Assembly (NCBI GenBank): GCA_036345935.2
Contig: JADWOT020001697.1
Span: 1-64,000, forward strand
Direction: 5' to 3'
Length of the DNA stretch: 64,000 bases
Origin: Taenia hydatigena
Taxonomy: Eukaryota; Platyhelminthes; Cestoda; Cyclophyllidea; Taeniidae
A model generated the notes under the pieces. That model was not told the origin of the DNA. It did no database searches and was given only the letters and a program-made list of their open reading frames with translations. This document shows, one piece after another, positions 13,001 through 27,095 of this stretch. Numbering within the stretch: position 1 is the first letter of the stretch; each line of letters opens with the position of its first letter. Both the position numbers and the translations under genes were made by a program.

Positions 13001-16000
13001 TAATGTTGGTGTTTTGCTCTTCCAACTGTTTTGTGGTCCTCATAGCATGTTTTGATGGCAACCACTTAGTGCGCCCTAAGTTTTTAAAAATAAACAAATA
13101 AGCTGACGTCTTTTAAAGATGTTCTCGTGGGAGCTATGCGTGGAGTTGGGAGTCGCAAAAATGAATTGTTTTGGAGGCGAGTCCACACAGGTCGATGTAT
13201 CATACGCGTGAGGGATTACAAGGCTGAGCCTGTCGAAGCAATCGACGGTAATGTCTATCAGAGTTAGGTCCATGTTCCATGTCACTTTCAAGGCCCACAA
13301 ATTAGATCACTTCCCGAAATCCCCTTTTGCATGGACGAAATAGCTTGATCAGCAACTTAAATTCAACGCCTCATCACCTTAGCATGGTTCCATTAGTATC
13401 CATATGATTACTGATGGCTTACAAATGGCTACAATTTCTTCCTTTTGGTAATTGTCCTCTGAATCACGTCTTCGTTGAGACCTATTCTCCTGCAAAGCCG
13501 GAGTAAACGCACAGGCATGCAAACGCATCCCTCGGATCATTGCACATCCCCGTCAACGGTCCCACCAATCAGCACACAGCTACGGGTAGTGACTATGGGG
13601 AGGGTAGTCTAAAAGCATGCTTGACACAGTCGCGACAAGCACAAACAAAGGATGAATAACCGCAAGAGGGTCTTTTGCACGAAGCCGACCTCGGTGCTCA
13701 TTTGAGCCAGTTTGCCCACTTAAGAAGGATGGTCTACTTACCAGGGGTCAAATTGGATATACTTTCGACAGACCTCTTCACATGTGAATTGCCTTGCATT
13801 CAAAAGAGCGATGTCTAAATACACTGCATGACAGCGATGAGAGAATGCGTTGTGTAGCATGGCGGCCAATACACCTTTTCCCCCATTCGGAATATCAGCT
13901 ATTTAGTTTGCTCCAATCGCTCCAATGCGACCTCACCGATTTAGAAGGAAATAGAGCCACCTGCCGCTTTTTTTCTATTCCATACACACAAGATAGTACT
14001 CCATTTCATAGTAATGGCTGCAGTGTATCAGGCCCTAGCTATTTAGTTAACATCACGTTTATTCCTTGGCATTTGCTTACTTGGTGGCTAATAAATTGCC
14101 CTTAGGTCTAACTAACCTGCTTCGCAGTGCCTATCGTGAACACACGGAGATAAAGTGACCGGTGAAAAGCACATTTGTTTAATCCACTTTCCCTTTTGCA
14201 CCAGCAGTGTGCTTTTGTGGTCGCGGTGGGAGAGATGGAAGTTGTATTCGCTGCAACATCACAATGGTACATTCGTTTTCTCAAATGTTTGTCAGAATTT
14301 TCCAATTACCACTAACTTATGCTTTTTGTAAATACCCAACTTGATGAAGTGAATGGTTGCAACACAAGTGAGGAGAGGTAAATTCTTGTCATCCACTTTC
14401 ATTGTCAGTACGAAATGACGCCACAAGGCATTCCGTGAATGGTCACGTGAGAATTCTACAGGCAGATGCTTGCCTTACAGATGGTAGGACTTGACATTAG
14501 TAAGTGAAATGAAAAAATCCTGCTAGATAGACCTGCTGTCAACTAAATAGCTAAAGCATGCCAAAGCTATCCGAGCATGTCAACGTTGGGCGCTGTAACA
14601 TCAGCATCATAAGTGTCTGCAAACCATGCGCAAAACATTCCAATTGAACTGGCCCAATGCCAAACTCTTAGCCATAAATGCTTCGTTTAGAGTAGTAACA
14701 TCAGAATAAACTGACCGTCTACACGATTATTGTTCTTGCATTTATTGAGGAAGGAAGCCTCCAATAACTGCTTGGGATTACGGTAGGCCTTCTCAAACGC
14801 TAACAACTTTCGCGATCCCCGAGGATGATTCGCGTCTGTGCGTCGGCATTGTAATTTGCAAGATTTGCGACTTGATTTCTTTGATGTGGATGATGCCGCA
14901 GGGCCTAACAGTAATGAGGCAGCATAAACGTGTTAACATTATAAATCGCAGCAACGTGTGACTACCACAAGTCGCCCCCCCCTCCTTCCCCATTCCTACG
15001 CGGTTGCAGACTCAAGGTTCTCCTCAGCCCATAATCCCACAATGCATTATTCTTATTAATTAGTCCCATTTTATGAAGCTGTTAATATTGCATGATCGAA
15101 TGGATCACCTGGACCAGGCTGCGTGAATTCGCATCATGGCACAGAGAAGAATGTTGAAGAATCTCCGTGTGCGTAGGTAGCAATCGTAAGTACCAAGCTC
15201 TCCCGCGCGGTCATATCACACACGGTGATGGTAGCATTACCTAAGGTGCAGAAATCTTGCATCTATTTCATTCATCTTCTTCACTGAACTTCCTCCAACA
15301 AACAAATTGGGGGCACATAGAATAAATTTACTGGCCCGGGATAGAGGCACTCCATCTGAATTGATACCTCCTTAAAAGTAGCATTTGTGCTGCCATTTGC
15401 ATGAGCTCTAACAGCATCCTTCATACCAACTCTTTGACACAATTGTGGAGAGCCGACATTGAATGCAGGACTGGTAATGCCGCACCTCAAAGTCAAACTC
15501 TGACCTCTGTGGCCAAAAGCACTTGCTGAACGTCAATGGCAATGCAAATGAATCAAGGAAAATCAACACACATGCATGCTTCATGCAAGCGCTGTCCAAA
15601 ATCACTGTCCCGCCGACAGTACAAACACCAGTTTCAGCTGACATTGTAGCAGTTCTTATGCCAAACTTTATAAAGGCTTCCGTTATTTCTCTAGCTAAAT
15701 CTGTTCCAACCCCACTTGCAATATTTGTTGACCTGGTTGGCCCTCACTTTACAGAAAATAGCCGTAGCATTAACTGGTAGGGCATCGCACACGCGCAAAT
15801 GCGTGTATTTTTACCGAAAGACCCACTACTGCCAGCGCCGATGAGGGTGGTGCAAATCTGAGCCAGTGAACTTTAAATGTCAGCCAAGTGTTTGGACACG
15901 GCTGCTACTGCTCCTGCTGCTCCCGGTTGGGGCATGGGTAGTTGCCTAAGCCTAGACGAAAGACAAACAATTACAACGCTAAAAGCGCCTTTGTCTGAGC

Positions 16001-16008
16001 CAATCGAA
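13001..16008. other. No confident gene; possible 3' part of the minus-strand homeobox gene
   Basis: If the donor at 16019 is used, the minus-strand homeobox gene continues into this region. I tested a candidate exon near 15880-15930 (polypyrimidine tract plus TAG, then an Ala/Pro-rich frame). Its phase does not fit the donor without a stop, so the 3' exon remains unplaced. Otherwise only chance-length frames are present. Confidence 0.4.
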
Positions 16009-16459
16009 TCAGAACTCACTTTCTATTGACTGGTCGCATTTGAAACTCATCCAAGACGTCGGGTCAACGTCGGAGGTATCATGAATAGATATGAGCCGTT
16101 GACAGAGAATTCTCTCCAAGTCACGAACTTTTGGCTGTGTTACAGGCGTCACATTTCTAGAAATTTTCCCACCGACCCTCTTCGTTTTGTAGCGCTGATT
16201 CTGGAACCACATCTGAACCTAACAGAAAAGTCAAAGTATGACGAGTTTTGACAATTCAATCGTTGACAATCGATCACAGCATTCGAATAGCCGTCCACCA
16301 AGCAAGTCCATGTAACACTTTAAAGCTTAACCAACCTGAGTTTCCGTCAAGTTGATGCGACATGTCAAGTCCTCGTGGTCATTCATATTGAGGTAGTTTT
16401 TCTTATCAAAGCATTTCACCATTTCACCAATTTGGAATGGGATAAAGAGAACCCTGCGT
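16009..16459 (-). CDS. NK-2-class homeobox protein, homeodomain exons (partial gene)
   Basis: Two minus-strand exons encode a full homeodomain. Exon 16459-16336 (124 nt, acceptor ACACAG) gives positions 4 to 44. The intron is 16335-16219 (117 bp, GT...TTAG). The exon from 16218 gives positions 45 onward. Visible hallmarks are Phe8, Gln12, Phe20, Leu40, Val45, Trp48, Phe49, Asn51, Arg53 and Tyr54; Tyr54 marks the NK-2 class. The Leu-Thr-Glu-Thr-Gln-Val entry to helix 3 and Arg-Tyr-Lys-Thr-Lys-Arg resemble NKX3/bagpipe, so that subfamily is possible. Known family role: sequence-specific nuclear transcription factor binding a CAAGTG-like core. The frame ends at TGA 16009-16011, but an excellent donor (AAA/GTGAGT, last exon base 16020) suggests a further exon. 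The N-terminal exon was not found; a possible 57-bp intron precedes the homeodomain exon. Its inverted paralogue lies at 11916-12642. Confidence 0.85.
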
Positions 16460-19400
16460 CTGTGTGAATAAACAAGAACAGAGGTGGTAAATAAATAATC
16501 AAAGAATTCCAGTACCTTGCAAAGAAATCCTCTCAAAACAGCACCCATAACAGGTAGAAGGAAAGGCGGGACAAGACGCTACTTGCGACGGCTGTCATAT
16601 CCAGATTCGCATCACTGCCCATGTACCACAGAAGAGGCGGCGCATCGCAAAAAAAGCACTCGTGTGACTAACACAAAGCCAATTAAAGTTACGACACTAG
16701 GGTGCAAACTGGACCACACTGCGCCTTTGTCCGTGTCTGCGTAGGGCTTATCAGCTCAACATCAAACGCTACATTAAAAAAGGAATGCGACAAACGCTCC
16801 ATATCATGTGCTTGGGTGCGAAGTTGGAGGTTCGCGTGCACCAAACACTTGCCCCTATACCTTGGGCATGCCTACGCTAATGCCATCCTTCTCCTCCTCC
16901 CACACTATCTAGTGCACACACAACTCCACTGCATCGGATACGCGCATGACAGCACTAAGTCAATCAACATTGTGTAATGGATCAGCCAATATGTGCGCGT
17001 GCTTCAAGCGGTAGAACCACAAGTACCGTGCATAATTAAGGCAGCTGACATGGCGAAACATCCCATTCCTTTCCACGATGACTAACTTCTACCTTAACCA
17101 TTGTTAGCAGCAAAAATGCACTCGAAAAGGAAGCAATGCTCCTGGAAACACGAGTGACGAGGGCGTCAGGGTGTTACTTTATCATCTCCGACAGTCAGAT
17201 ACTCTGACGAAGATGTAGCGATTCTAACACGACCATCCACATCAGGCAGGACTGCATAAACGTCCCAATACCACATCTCATGCCGCTGAGGAGAAGCTGA
17301 TGAAGATAACTAGGCGGGCAGGTCCACAGACAGCGGAATAAACGGATCTCCCCACCTTCGCCTGTCTATCCATCCACACATCAACCAGTCAAATAAGCCG
17401 ATCAACAAATGGGTAGAAAGACCGCAAATAAAGAAATAGATGAAGTTTAGCGCTTGATATTGCACATTTGCCTGTCCCGGGAGAGGTCTACTAATTAATG
17501 GCCGTCAGGAGTAATAACCCTGCCAACCCAAGGGCGACGTCAAACCTGCACTCTTTCCTGTCTCCACGACCCGCCAACCGGCTATTTGTATCGAGGTAAA
17601 AACAGCTCAAGCCAAGACGAAGACCACACCAAACTACTACATTGCTACAGTAGGAGAGAACAAATCGCGGTTATCAGTGGGTTGCCTTCCAAGCCATCAC
17701 AGCGGCAATACGTTCCCAATAAACACTTCATTTACAAGTATTTCGGAGACAAGCATTCCAGGATGCTTCCTTTGACAATAATAAGCGTGCACAGTTCGGT
17801 AGTTTACACAAGGAACACTAAACAGTCAAAGCAGCGTCCTTTCTCACGCCTTTTTGTTCGTTTTCAAAATAGCATCAGTAGAAAGGAACCCAAAAAATTC
17901 CTTGACATCTGGTAAAATTTGACCGCGTGTAAAAATGGTCATGAAATTACGAGATGGTTCTCCTCAATCCAAAAAGCACTGCGAAGAGGTGGAGCAGCAG
18001 TAAGCTTCCTAACCCCAAGCAGACTAATTAGAGCATATTAGCTTGATACAACTGTGCGTAATGCCATGCTACCGTTCCGAATTAGGAAATAAGAACACTT
18101 ATTTGCAGGTAATAATTGCAGTCCATTGTAAATGCCTACACGTGAAACAACTCAAATCGCCGTACATTACCTAGAAGCGTGAAGTACACTCAATCCCGTA
18201 GCTACGAATATGGTATACTTTGTACCAAACGCAAACAAATTGTTCCAATTAAAATCATTCAAATGCACGTTTATATTCATTAAAACCCACCAAACAACCT
18301 TCCTTGGTTAAGTTAGGAAATGACAATACAGGTACTAGACGAACGTACGCCATCCATCCTTCTAAAGGGAAAGCGAAAACAAGATGCGCAAGATGGACAA
18401 ATTCAGCCAGTGGCATGACCAGATGTCAATGGGCACACAAACTAGAACTAGCAACATTAAAAATACACCAGTGCTGGACGAAAGCACTTAAACAACTGGT
18501 GGCTGCAAACAAATGGAACGCATGGAATATAGGAAAGTCAGAAGAGACGCAGTTAGCCCTAAACCAGCGTTCGATTCCCATAGAACAGACAGTGACTATG
18601 GCCAATGCAAAACACTGCATCCTGCACTCAGGCGTCACACCCCAGCAAAGTGCACAGACAGCAAATAGCGCGCATAAATAGAGGCTTATCAAATGTACAC
18701 AAAGGGCATTTGTACGCACCTATAAATCAACAAGTCACTTCCTCCATACATCCTCAATCATCACACTCGTTGGCGCCGCCTTTTCTGCCTACCACCTCAC
18801 AAAGCAGGAGCCATGGCACGGCACAGCACCGCCTACACCCTACTTCGCGGCAGACTTCCAACAGTTTCCACAAAATTCCATCAGCGAACGCTGATTGCCA
18901 AAACGCCCTTTAGCAGCGGCACAGCCTCAACGAAATACCTGTCCTTTGCAGAGTCGGAAGATAACTGCTAATGTGCTGCTTCTGTTGTTCAGTCATTCGC
19001 CTTTTACGCGGTCAACTTCGATGTTTACATCCACCCATCACCAGCGTCAACAAATACTCCATTTGAAGAACATCCTCGAATCTGCAGGAACGAACTGAGA
19101 TTCAAAGAAGCAATGCCATTCAATACGACGGACCGACACGCTGTGCAACGATGCAGTAGGCTGCACGTTGACGCCGCGGTCGCAGCAGAATCTTTACGGC
19201 CTTGGCTTAGGCTTCTTCCGATCACGTCTAATAAAGTCACAGGAGACGACGTTCATTTCGTCAGTGGATAAGAAGGGGAGGGGAGCACAGCAGCTATATC
19301 TGCATCCAATGAGCACGACAAATTCCACTGACACGATTACTGCAACAATTTGGAAAACGTAGCTGTCACATTGCATTTGTGAATAGACTTCGAGGAAAGG

Positions 19401-22400
19401 AAATATAACGAATTCATTGGAGCACAGCACAGATCACACAACCTCTAGGATGGAGTAGAGGGTACGAGAGAAGTCAAACTCCAAATTCAGCACTTTTTCA
19501 GTAATCCTTTGGAGCTCACTTGATACACCACCACAGACAGGTACATTCTTGTCATCCTTAAGGTTCGGATCAGCATTGACCTCACGTGAAGCCTACAAGG
19601 AAACAGTTTTTTTTCCTTCTTGAACTAAAAGAGCATATTCAACCAAAAATGCCGCCATTACAACACTCAACGTGCCCACCATATCGGGAGACAATGTACT
19701 AAACACGACTGATGACCTCAAAATCTCACACCATACCACTGTTGTTGATACTGTTAAAGGTCTCAAAACCTGACTACTACCTTCGATTGAAAAAAAAAAC
19801 GAAAAAACAAGCTAAAGTGGTGTAAGTCTATGAAAAGATCTCACTCAACATGTACAACATACACTGTCCCATGGGAAAGCACTTACCAAGGTACCGTTCT
19901 CTTCTCCCTTTCCTCTCACCCACCCGTCCACCTGTCCGCCCGCCAGCCTGGCACCCACACACACCGCACCCAGTCTTCCATGATGTTAAGATCCTCCTCC
20001 AAGCACACAGCCCATCGGCTTATGCCCTGCGTGAAGGAATAGTCCACACTAAGGAAGAGGAAGAGGAGAAGCAAGGGGACTCTCAATGGCACTCGTTGCT
20101 CCTCTAGTAATCGCCCTAACACCACAGCTGTCGCCAACGATAACGACGAGTTCAAAGGCCCTTGGTGTAGTCGCAGCGGCTTTCCATGGATCGGCTTCCA
20201 CGTCCACATTCACCCTTGCCATTATTTCCACTGTCGACAACAACGATGCGTGCTATTGTTGGCAGGCAGCCTGACGAGACAGCGTTGCAAGCAATGGCAA
20301 CGACGGCGGCGACGAGGCGGCCAGTGCTGGTCAGAGGCCCTCTATTACAACAAACAAATACTGTACTTACAAGTTTTGCGCACAAAAATGACACCTAGTA
20401 CTGCTCACTCAAGTCTCCATCCCTGGCACATAATAATGCTCCAGAGGAGGTAAAAATTCCCTTTCACCGTACTTTAAACCCGCAACCAACTGGGCACCAT
20501 GCAGAGTCAAGTGCTTGGTAAGTTCTCCTCCTCGCCTTCCCTCCCACCAAATGAGGCCTCATTCATCACAACATTACTCCCTCCCTATTTAAATAATCCG
20601 CCACCCGCCTACCTAATTCAATCGATCCCCTCCACCCCATTGTTCGGCACAGCGAACGAAGGCGAAAAAGTGCTGCCATCTAACAAACAACCAAAACTCG
20701 TCAAATTTTCTTTCGCGAACCTCACTCACAAAAAGGGGATCCCTATACACACACACACGTTTACATAACTAAAAACGAGTTCTAGACTATCTTGAAAATA
20801 TCATTGCGCATAGATTTACATTCAACGAAAAACTTAGTAGACAGTAAGACAAGAAGCATACACTTCGAGCTGCAAAATTAAAACACAAACACGCACCTGA
20901 ATTCACAAAAAGGACCACTTAGGGTAGGCTCTAAAAAAGGCTCTGGAACACCTCTCCTGCTCCTCCCCATCTTTCCAGTGTTGGCACAGTCACCAGCGCA
21001 ACTCATCAACGTGACAATAGGCCCGCTCCCCAACCCATCACTGCTACACTCCAGCTAGTCTGCTGAGCTTGTTGCTTCACAACTATCACAGTAATTTCGT
21101 AGCATCCGAAAAGGAAAAAAAGCAAACAATGGAAGAGCCGATGCGTGAATGTCCAATGCGCTAAAAAGCTAACACCTTCAAACACAACAAATGATAGGAG
21201 AAAGAGCCTTATCAAGCAAGCGTTTAAATGTGCTACAAAGTACAGTCAGCGTAGTGATGCGAAAACTCCCCACTAGTCACTCCTTCCTCCGCTCCTGCTG
21301 CATCTACCTCGCCCAGATGCCAATTCGTACCACCGAAGCTGAACCTACGATTAAGCCATTACTAAGGCCCTCTACACAACACGTTTCGCAAAGGCCACAT
21401 TAACACAAAAAATAAGCGTGGTCCCCAAATCAATGAGCAGAAGAGCCGCCAAGGATCCCACGCCCTTTGAACATATGTGTACCCTACAAGCACGAATATC
21501 ATAGTGATGAAAACAACGCACCTTTTACCACGAATACAATGCAAAAGGGCATACGAGTAAGTGATAAAGCATGCTTCTACTCAAAATAAGGGTTCACATC
21601 GGATTCATTGCCGAACAGAGAGGACAGCAACAGCTCATCAGCTATAATTAAAGCTTATTTGAGAAACGTATAAAGCCACAAGTAAGGCGAGATTCGCATT
21701 TATTTCCGCTCCACAATACCCCCATTCTTCGCAAAACAACAGATTTCTTAACGGCAGGTTTGACGTTTAACTCGGCAAATACACAGACGAAGAGAATAGG
21801 CAATTGGGCATACAATGAATGCTTATTAACAAGAATAATGAGTAGGTGCCAAGCCCTTGTTAAGGTTAGAACTCTTCTCAACAAAATTACGATGCATTAC
21901 TCAAAGTCCACAGTCATTAAGGAGCAAACTAATTGACAAGTCGCCAAGCCAATCTTAGTTTACCACATAAGGTGTTGTACAGCAAAAAATGAATGTGATT
22001 AGACCTTGCAGCTGGAAAACGAAACGTCTTAGCATTCACATTATGAAGCCCTCGCTTTTACTCTAGCAAGCAGACGTGTAAAAGTCAAATCAACACACAA
22101 CAGACCAAATAACAACTAGAAAAGTAGAACCGATAAAAAAGTGCCGAATGCTTACCGAATTTCCGACTCGTTTGGACAAATCAGGTCCCAATAACCGAAA
22201 ATAACATCCACAGGATCCACACCACTTACGTACTTCGCGCGCAAATCTAGCCAACCACTTTGTTATTTGCCCGATAAAACAAATGAACTCCTAATTCATG
22301 TCTATTTTTAATAAGCCAAGGGCTAACACTAACATCTGACTTTGTTTTCAGCGTAAAATTAAAAAAACATAATGCAAGCATAATTAATGCATTTTTTAGG

Positions 22401-22779
22401 CGCAACTAATAAAACTAGCAACAAAAACTTGGTATGACAACGTACTAAGCTAACATTGCAAGACTTACGAACAAGTAATACATGCAATACATTTTAACAA
22501 TGAAATGAATCTTAACTATCATCGATTTTGATGTTTGTGGATAAGTTAATTTATGAAGCCTATTACTGCGTAATTTTGCCTGATGCTCAGTCACGTGACC
22601 GGCAGATCAATCGCAACGCCGCCACACATCCACGTACCTTTAATAGGAAAATTAGAAAAGGAAAATTTAATACATTGTTTGTTTGAACTACCGGTGTGGT
22701 GTGCGGTTTGCGACATTCTCTTCCTTCCTCGTCACAATAAATGCGGCAGATAAATTTTAATTTAATCCTTTTGCCCATT
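16460..22779. other. No confident gene; possible 5' region of the homeobox gene
   Basis: The N-terminal exon of the minus-strand homeobox gene should lie in this direction, but no Ser/Pro-rich minus-strand frame stands out. From about 19850 to 20400 the sequence is comparatively GC-rich and low in stops, with overlapping frames on both strands but no domain in any. A short (CA)n run lies near 20745. An ATG at 20499 is followed after six codons by a consensus donor (G/GTAAGT); with no partner exon I do not call it a gene. Confidence 0.4.
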
Positions 22780-22925
22780 CGCCTGCATTCGTCTACGATT
22801 CTACCTCCTCATTTATCAACATACATATCTACACAAGTGATTAATAATAATCCCTTAGAAGAAGTCCCAGCATTTCGCACTCCTCTGTCCATTCATCCAT
22901 ATAAACCAGTCAACCCAGCATACTT
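22780..22925 (+). repeat. Dispersed repeat copy A
   Basis: About 140 bp resembling the reverse complement of 30055-30200 at roughly 70% by eye. Shared words include 'acacaagt' followed by 'attaataataatc' / 'attattattattc', and 'atataaa' near the right end. The 131-codon frame running through here reads pyrimidine-rich repeat DNA and shows no domain. Confidence 0.5.
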
Positions 22926-25900
22926 CATTCTCTACCGTACTCACTTTGATCTTATGATTATACACCACCTCGTCAATCTACGCCTTAGTATTCTATCTCT
23001 CTATGCGATACTTCAGCCAAAGATTACATTACCATGTTCCCCACTACCGTGTGTCACTGCACGGGGTCGTGTGACGTTGATGCAAACATCCATAGATGGG
23101 GGTTTGTATTCCCTTGACTTTTCCTCTCTTAGCTAAGCTCAGAAAGTTTTCTCCCCAAAACGATTCCGTAGCCCTTCCTGACTATTCAATTTGCACTCAG
23201 GTTCAGTTCTTTCATTACGATTGAGAGAAGAAATGACTGTGCAATAGTCAGTCTTGACGTGTGGCCAGTCTGCAAAATAGTAAGCCGGTAGTTCCCTATG
23301 TTTTAATCAACTCTGAGCTGTGCATAGCTGAATGCAGAGGCATCCAGCATTATCAAGGATTCATGGCCATATGCAATAAACAGTTTTATTCGTACAAGTA
23401 ACATACACTATTTGAAGCACACTAAATTCGTGCAATTTCATACCTTAGTTCCATTAAAGTGTCATCTAAATAAGCTACTGCGTCATTATCCCACTTATAA
23501 AGACCGTTCACAAAATACTCAAAATGATTACATGCAGCCGACTTAGTATCCTGGAGGCCGATGTGTCACATCTGAGGTGGTGGAATTGATTACGGTCATA
23601 AGACAATGACACTGCTTTGCAGAATTTACCACGTACAGCATGGAGCAGAATCGACAAGTAGAGGAAGTCTCGAGAAGCACACTGTTGATTGCTTTCTCCT
23701 AATAAATAATTGATGTTAGCGAATCCGCTTTAAGGAATAGATTTTATGCCCACCCATCAGCGAGATGAGATATCCATCACCATGTGTGATGTGTTCCAGT
23801 GGGCCGCGTCGTGATACGCCACTGCCAATACTGAGTCGAAGTTGAGTGCTTGTGTGCTCGATAAGGTCTCGTTAGCCTCACAGAAGAAAAAAATAATGCT
23901 TTCTCAATGGCGACATTGCTGGACGCCTGATGCAGCCTTGCGATGATAAGGTCGTATCTGAGGCACAGCATTGTCAGGGGTACAAGTTGAGGTTTCAATT
24001 TTACTCTCCAACTCCTAAGCTAGGCAAAGGAGCCGATTTGCCAGAAGTGCTGATCTCATTAACTACTTAGAGTCAATTTCGAAGGATTACATGAAGGTCT
24101 TCATAAAATCGCGAAAGCATAAAGATAGCTTTGTAGGCTGGAGTAGTCTGTTGGATTTAAATCCTTTCTGCTAAAACCTTACTGCAAGGGTCGGCTTGCG
24201 TTGGCGGGCATTATGGTCTGTGGGACCTTTCAACTACCCTTGTTCTTGATCCTTAATGGAACGGATTTTGTTCGACAAAGGAGATTTAAGCCAAAAACAG
24301 AAGTTATACTCCAGATATGTAAAGAATGTGACACGGATTCATAATAGCCTGCACTCCACTGCTGTCGAATTAAAAGATATCCGCTTTAAAAAGCATATTC
24401 TCGTCTAGTAGGCAAGCATTATGCCAAGCTGGATAAGTTCATTCAAAACAACCTAGGATTTTAACAATCGCGTAGGAGCTCAAATGAGGACTGTTCTGTT
24501 CAGAAATACTATCCCTCACATAGCAAGCTCGGGTCGAATGAAGGTGTGAGATAAGTCTCCTATATCTAGGGTAGATGCTTGAGACGAAGAGTAGCGACAT
24601 TGAATCACTTACAAGACGCATCAAGTTCGCTGTATCAAGAGCATTCATCGATCCCCAAATCCACCATGATCCAGAAAACCGAAGATAAATAGGAGCATAC
24701 AGCTCTTCGCATGCGCTTAATTTATGAAACGGGGCTGCTATGCTAACTAATTTGTGGTACAAATTGCATCCGATTTCAAGCAGCCTGCATGACTCACATC
24801 ATCGTGGGTTTGTTAAATGGTCCATTAACCAAATCACAGGTCAAAGGCTCTACTTCATTCTCAGGAGGCTGCATCAATTCTGAATCTCTTTTATCTATCG
24901 CAACATTAAATATAAGAGTTTGCGCAGCATGGACAGTGCTTGCTCTGTCCCTGCACCTATACTGGAACAATTAATCTGCGTGCTATAGTAAATTTTAGTA
25001 ATCATGATAAGCATATCGAAAATGGGTAAGTGACCTGTGGCGAGACATCTCTTCCACACAATATTGCATGCGATCCACTGCAAAATAACCCCCTTCCGAA
25101 CATGGATGATCAGAAGTCTCATGCCAATGAGGCCACACAAGGACTTTGACTTCAACTAAGAGCTAGGATGTCTAGTGTACCTTATTATACGAGGAGTTTG
25201 TTGTGACGAGTAAGTAGCTGCAGATTTTAGATCAATCTATGCAATTACACGGCATACTGCCTTGAGATATGGCTCCGTGTTGGCGTAACCAGGTGCAAAA
25301 CTGCCCATTCCTGAAGTCACAGTTTAAACAACTCTGAGATTATGAGCTCAATCCGTTCAATTTCAAGGCAGTCTTTGTTGAGGAAAATATTGGAAAAGGA
25401 CGATATGCAGTAACGAATAAAACTGCTTCCCATACATTCGTTGGCTTATCGCTGATTTTTGCTACAAGAACATTGCAAATGACGATTTTATAGCAAACAA
25501 TAAAATACGAATTTAATTTATCAGATTATCGTCCTCTTATTATGTTTAGTTAGAGGAGCAGTTGTGGCTGTCAAAGATAAATGAATGCTGATGGTGACTT
25601 GGTGATCACGCCTAAGTGTTCCCTGTCATGATTATGAGTGTAGGTGAGTGTGTCCAAAATGGCAATTGCAGGTGATGTAGCAAGAATTAACACCGCCCTT
25701 GATTTACTGGTTAAGATCGGCTAGAAAACACCGATTTAGGTTGTTGCTTCCGAATTATAAGATGGGTATAAATGAAGAGTCATTATACTCCTGGAATGCC
25801 AATTCGCGTAAAGAGATGGTTGAAGTAAACTGAAGATAATCCTTCCGGCTGCATGCAGAGGACCAAAGATAGCCTAGATTGGTGAATGTCACTTTTACCA

Positions 25901-27095
25901 AGGACCAAATCAACTGCAGTCTTTTGCGGTAGCCTGGAGTGGCAAGAATCACTTTGATTGAAGTAATTTTAATACATTTAGAGGTGCAACAGAACCCTGC
26001 AAATTGCTCTACTCTTCAGGCTAGTTCAAATAAATACTTCGAATTTAACTAGCACATACAAAAGCACTTCATTCAGCCCTTGATTAATAATGTATTATGG
26101 TACAAAAGCGGCACATTTTACACAGGCTCCGGGCGTATTATTAAAGTTGGCTTGATGCAATTATTTTAGGTCTCTTAGGCGCCTGCAGCGTACACGAACT
26201 TTTTAGCGAAGTCCAAAGGTAGCAGAAGCATGAACAATGCCGAAAATAATTCCTTTAGACCCATTGGGTCTGGTTCAGTCATTGCTGTGCGGTGACAACT
26301 TTGCCGCTGTTTGTGGGTGAGACCTCGCTACGAATTGGGTAGCAAATAAGCAGTATAGTGAATGATTCATATCTGGACCTTATATGAAATTTGCTTTAAA
26401 GCATGAACTTCAATCGAAGTTGAGAAGTTAGATAAAATCATAAGGTATTTGTCTACAGCTCTGTGTGAATTTACAGGTGCGAACCATGTTGGTCAAAAAT
26501 CCTGCTGCCCTAGAACAGGCGACATACATCCCTATTACTTTGCAAGGCTCCAACAGTCATCACCTTAAAAGAATTAGTCCGATTTGTAGTTCACCAGCCC
26601 TAATATGTACAGGATCACCTTTGATCCTTGGGACATTGGCTCGAAACACAGGTCAAATAAGTGTCCCCTCCCACAACACGTTCATTCGCTAGCTGCCAAT
26701 GCTTGATACGCCTAGTTATGAGTATATCCCTGATCGTTCATTATGCACAGGGCTATCTAAAATTTAAATGCGTTTTTCCACAACAAGGTGCGATTTTACG
26801 TCTGTGAGTAAACATGGTCAACCCCTAAACTGCGTTTAAGTTGCGCTCGCAAGGTTGACTACCTCTCGCGTCCCAACGGCGAAGGCGATTTGTGTTCCCG
26901 CACCAACTCGAACCTGACTCACTTTACGAGAGCTCCAAAGCTTCCGCCAGAAACTGTGAAATGGAGTTGGAAGTAAGTTGAACCTCTCAGACTTTCTAAA
27001 TAAATGATTTGCCGAGCAAGATATATTAAATTGTTTGCTTTCATTGTAATTCAAGTAGTTCTACTCGACAGTTAACTAATGAATGCATTTTGCAG
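22926..27095. other. No confident gene; upstream exons of the F-box gene expected here
   Basis: The F-box exon at 27096 opens at an intron acceptor, so its upstream exons should lie here or further left. None could be recognised by motif. Stop-free frames are of chance length. Confidence 0.4.

Noticed and set aside
18304..18681. 125-codon plus-strand frame as a gene
   Set aside because: No ATG-supported domain, unusual composition for a folded protein, and one of about twenty frames of this length expected by chance.
20499..20518. Possible first exon: ATG followed after six codons by G/GTAAGT
   Set aside because: Such short exons cannot be judged without a partner exon or transcript.
22741..23136. 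131-codon plus-strand frame as a gene
   Set aside because: It runs through a pyrimidine-rich dispersed repeat shared with 30 kb and shows no motif.
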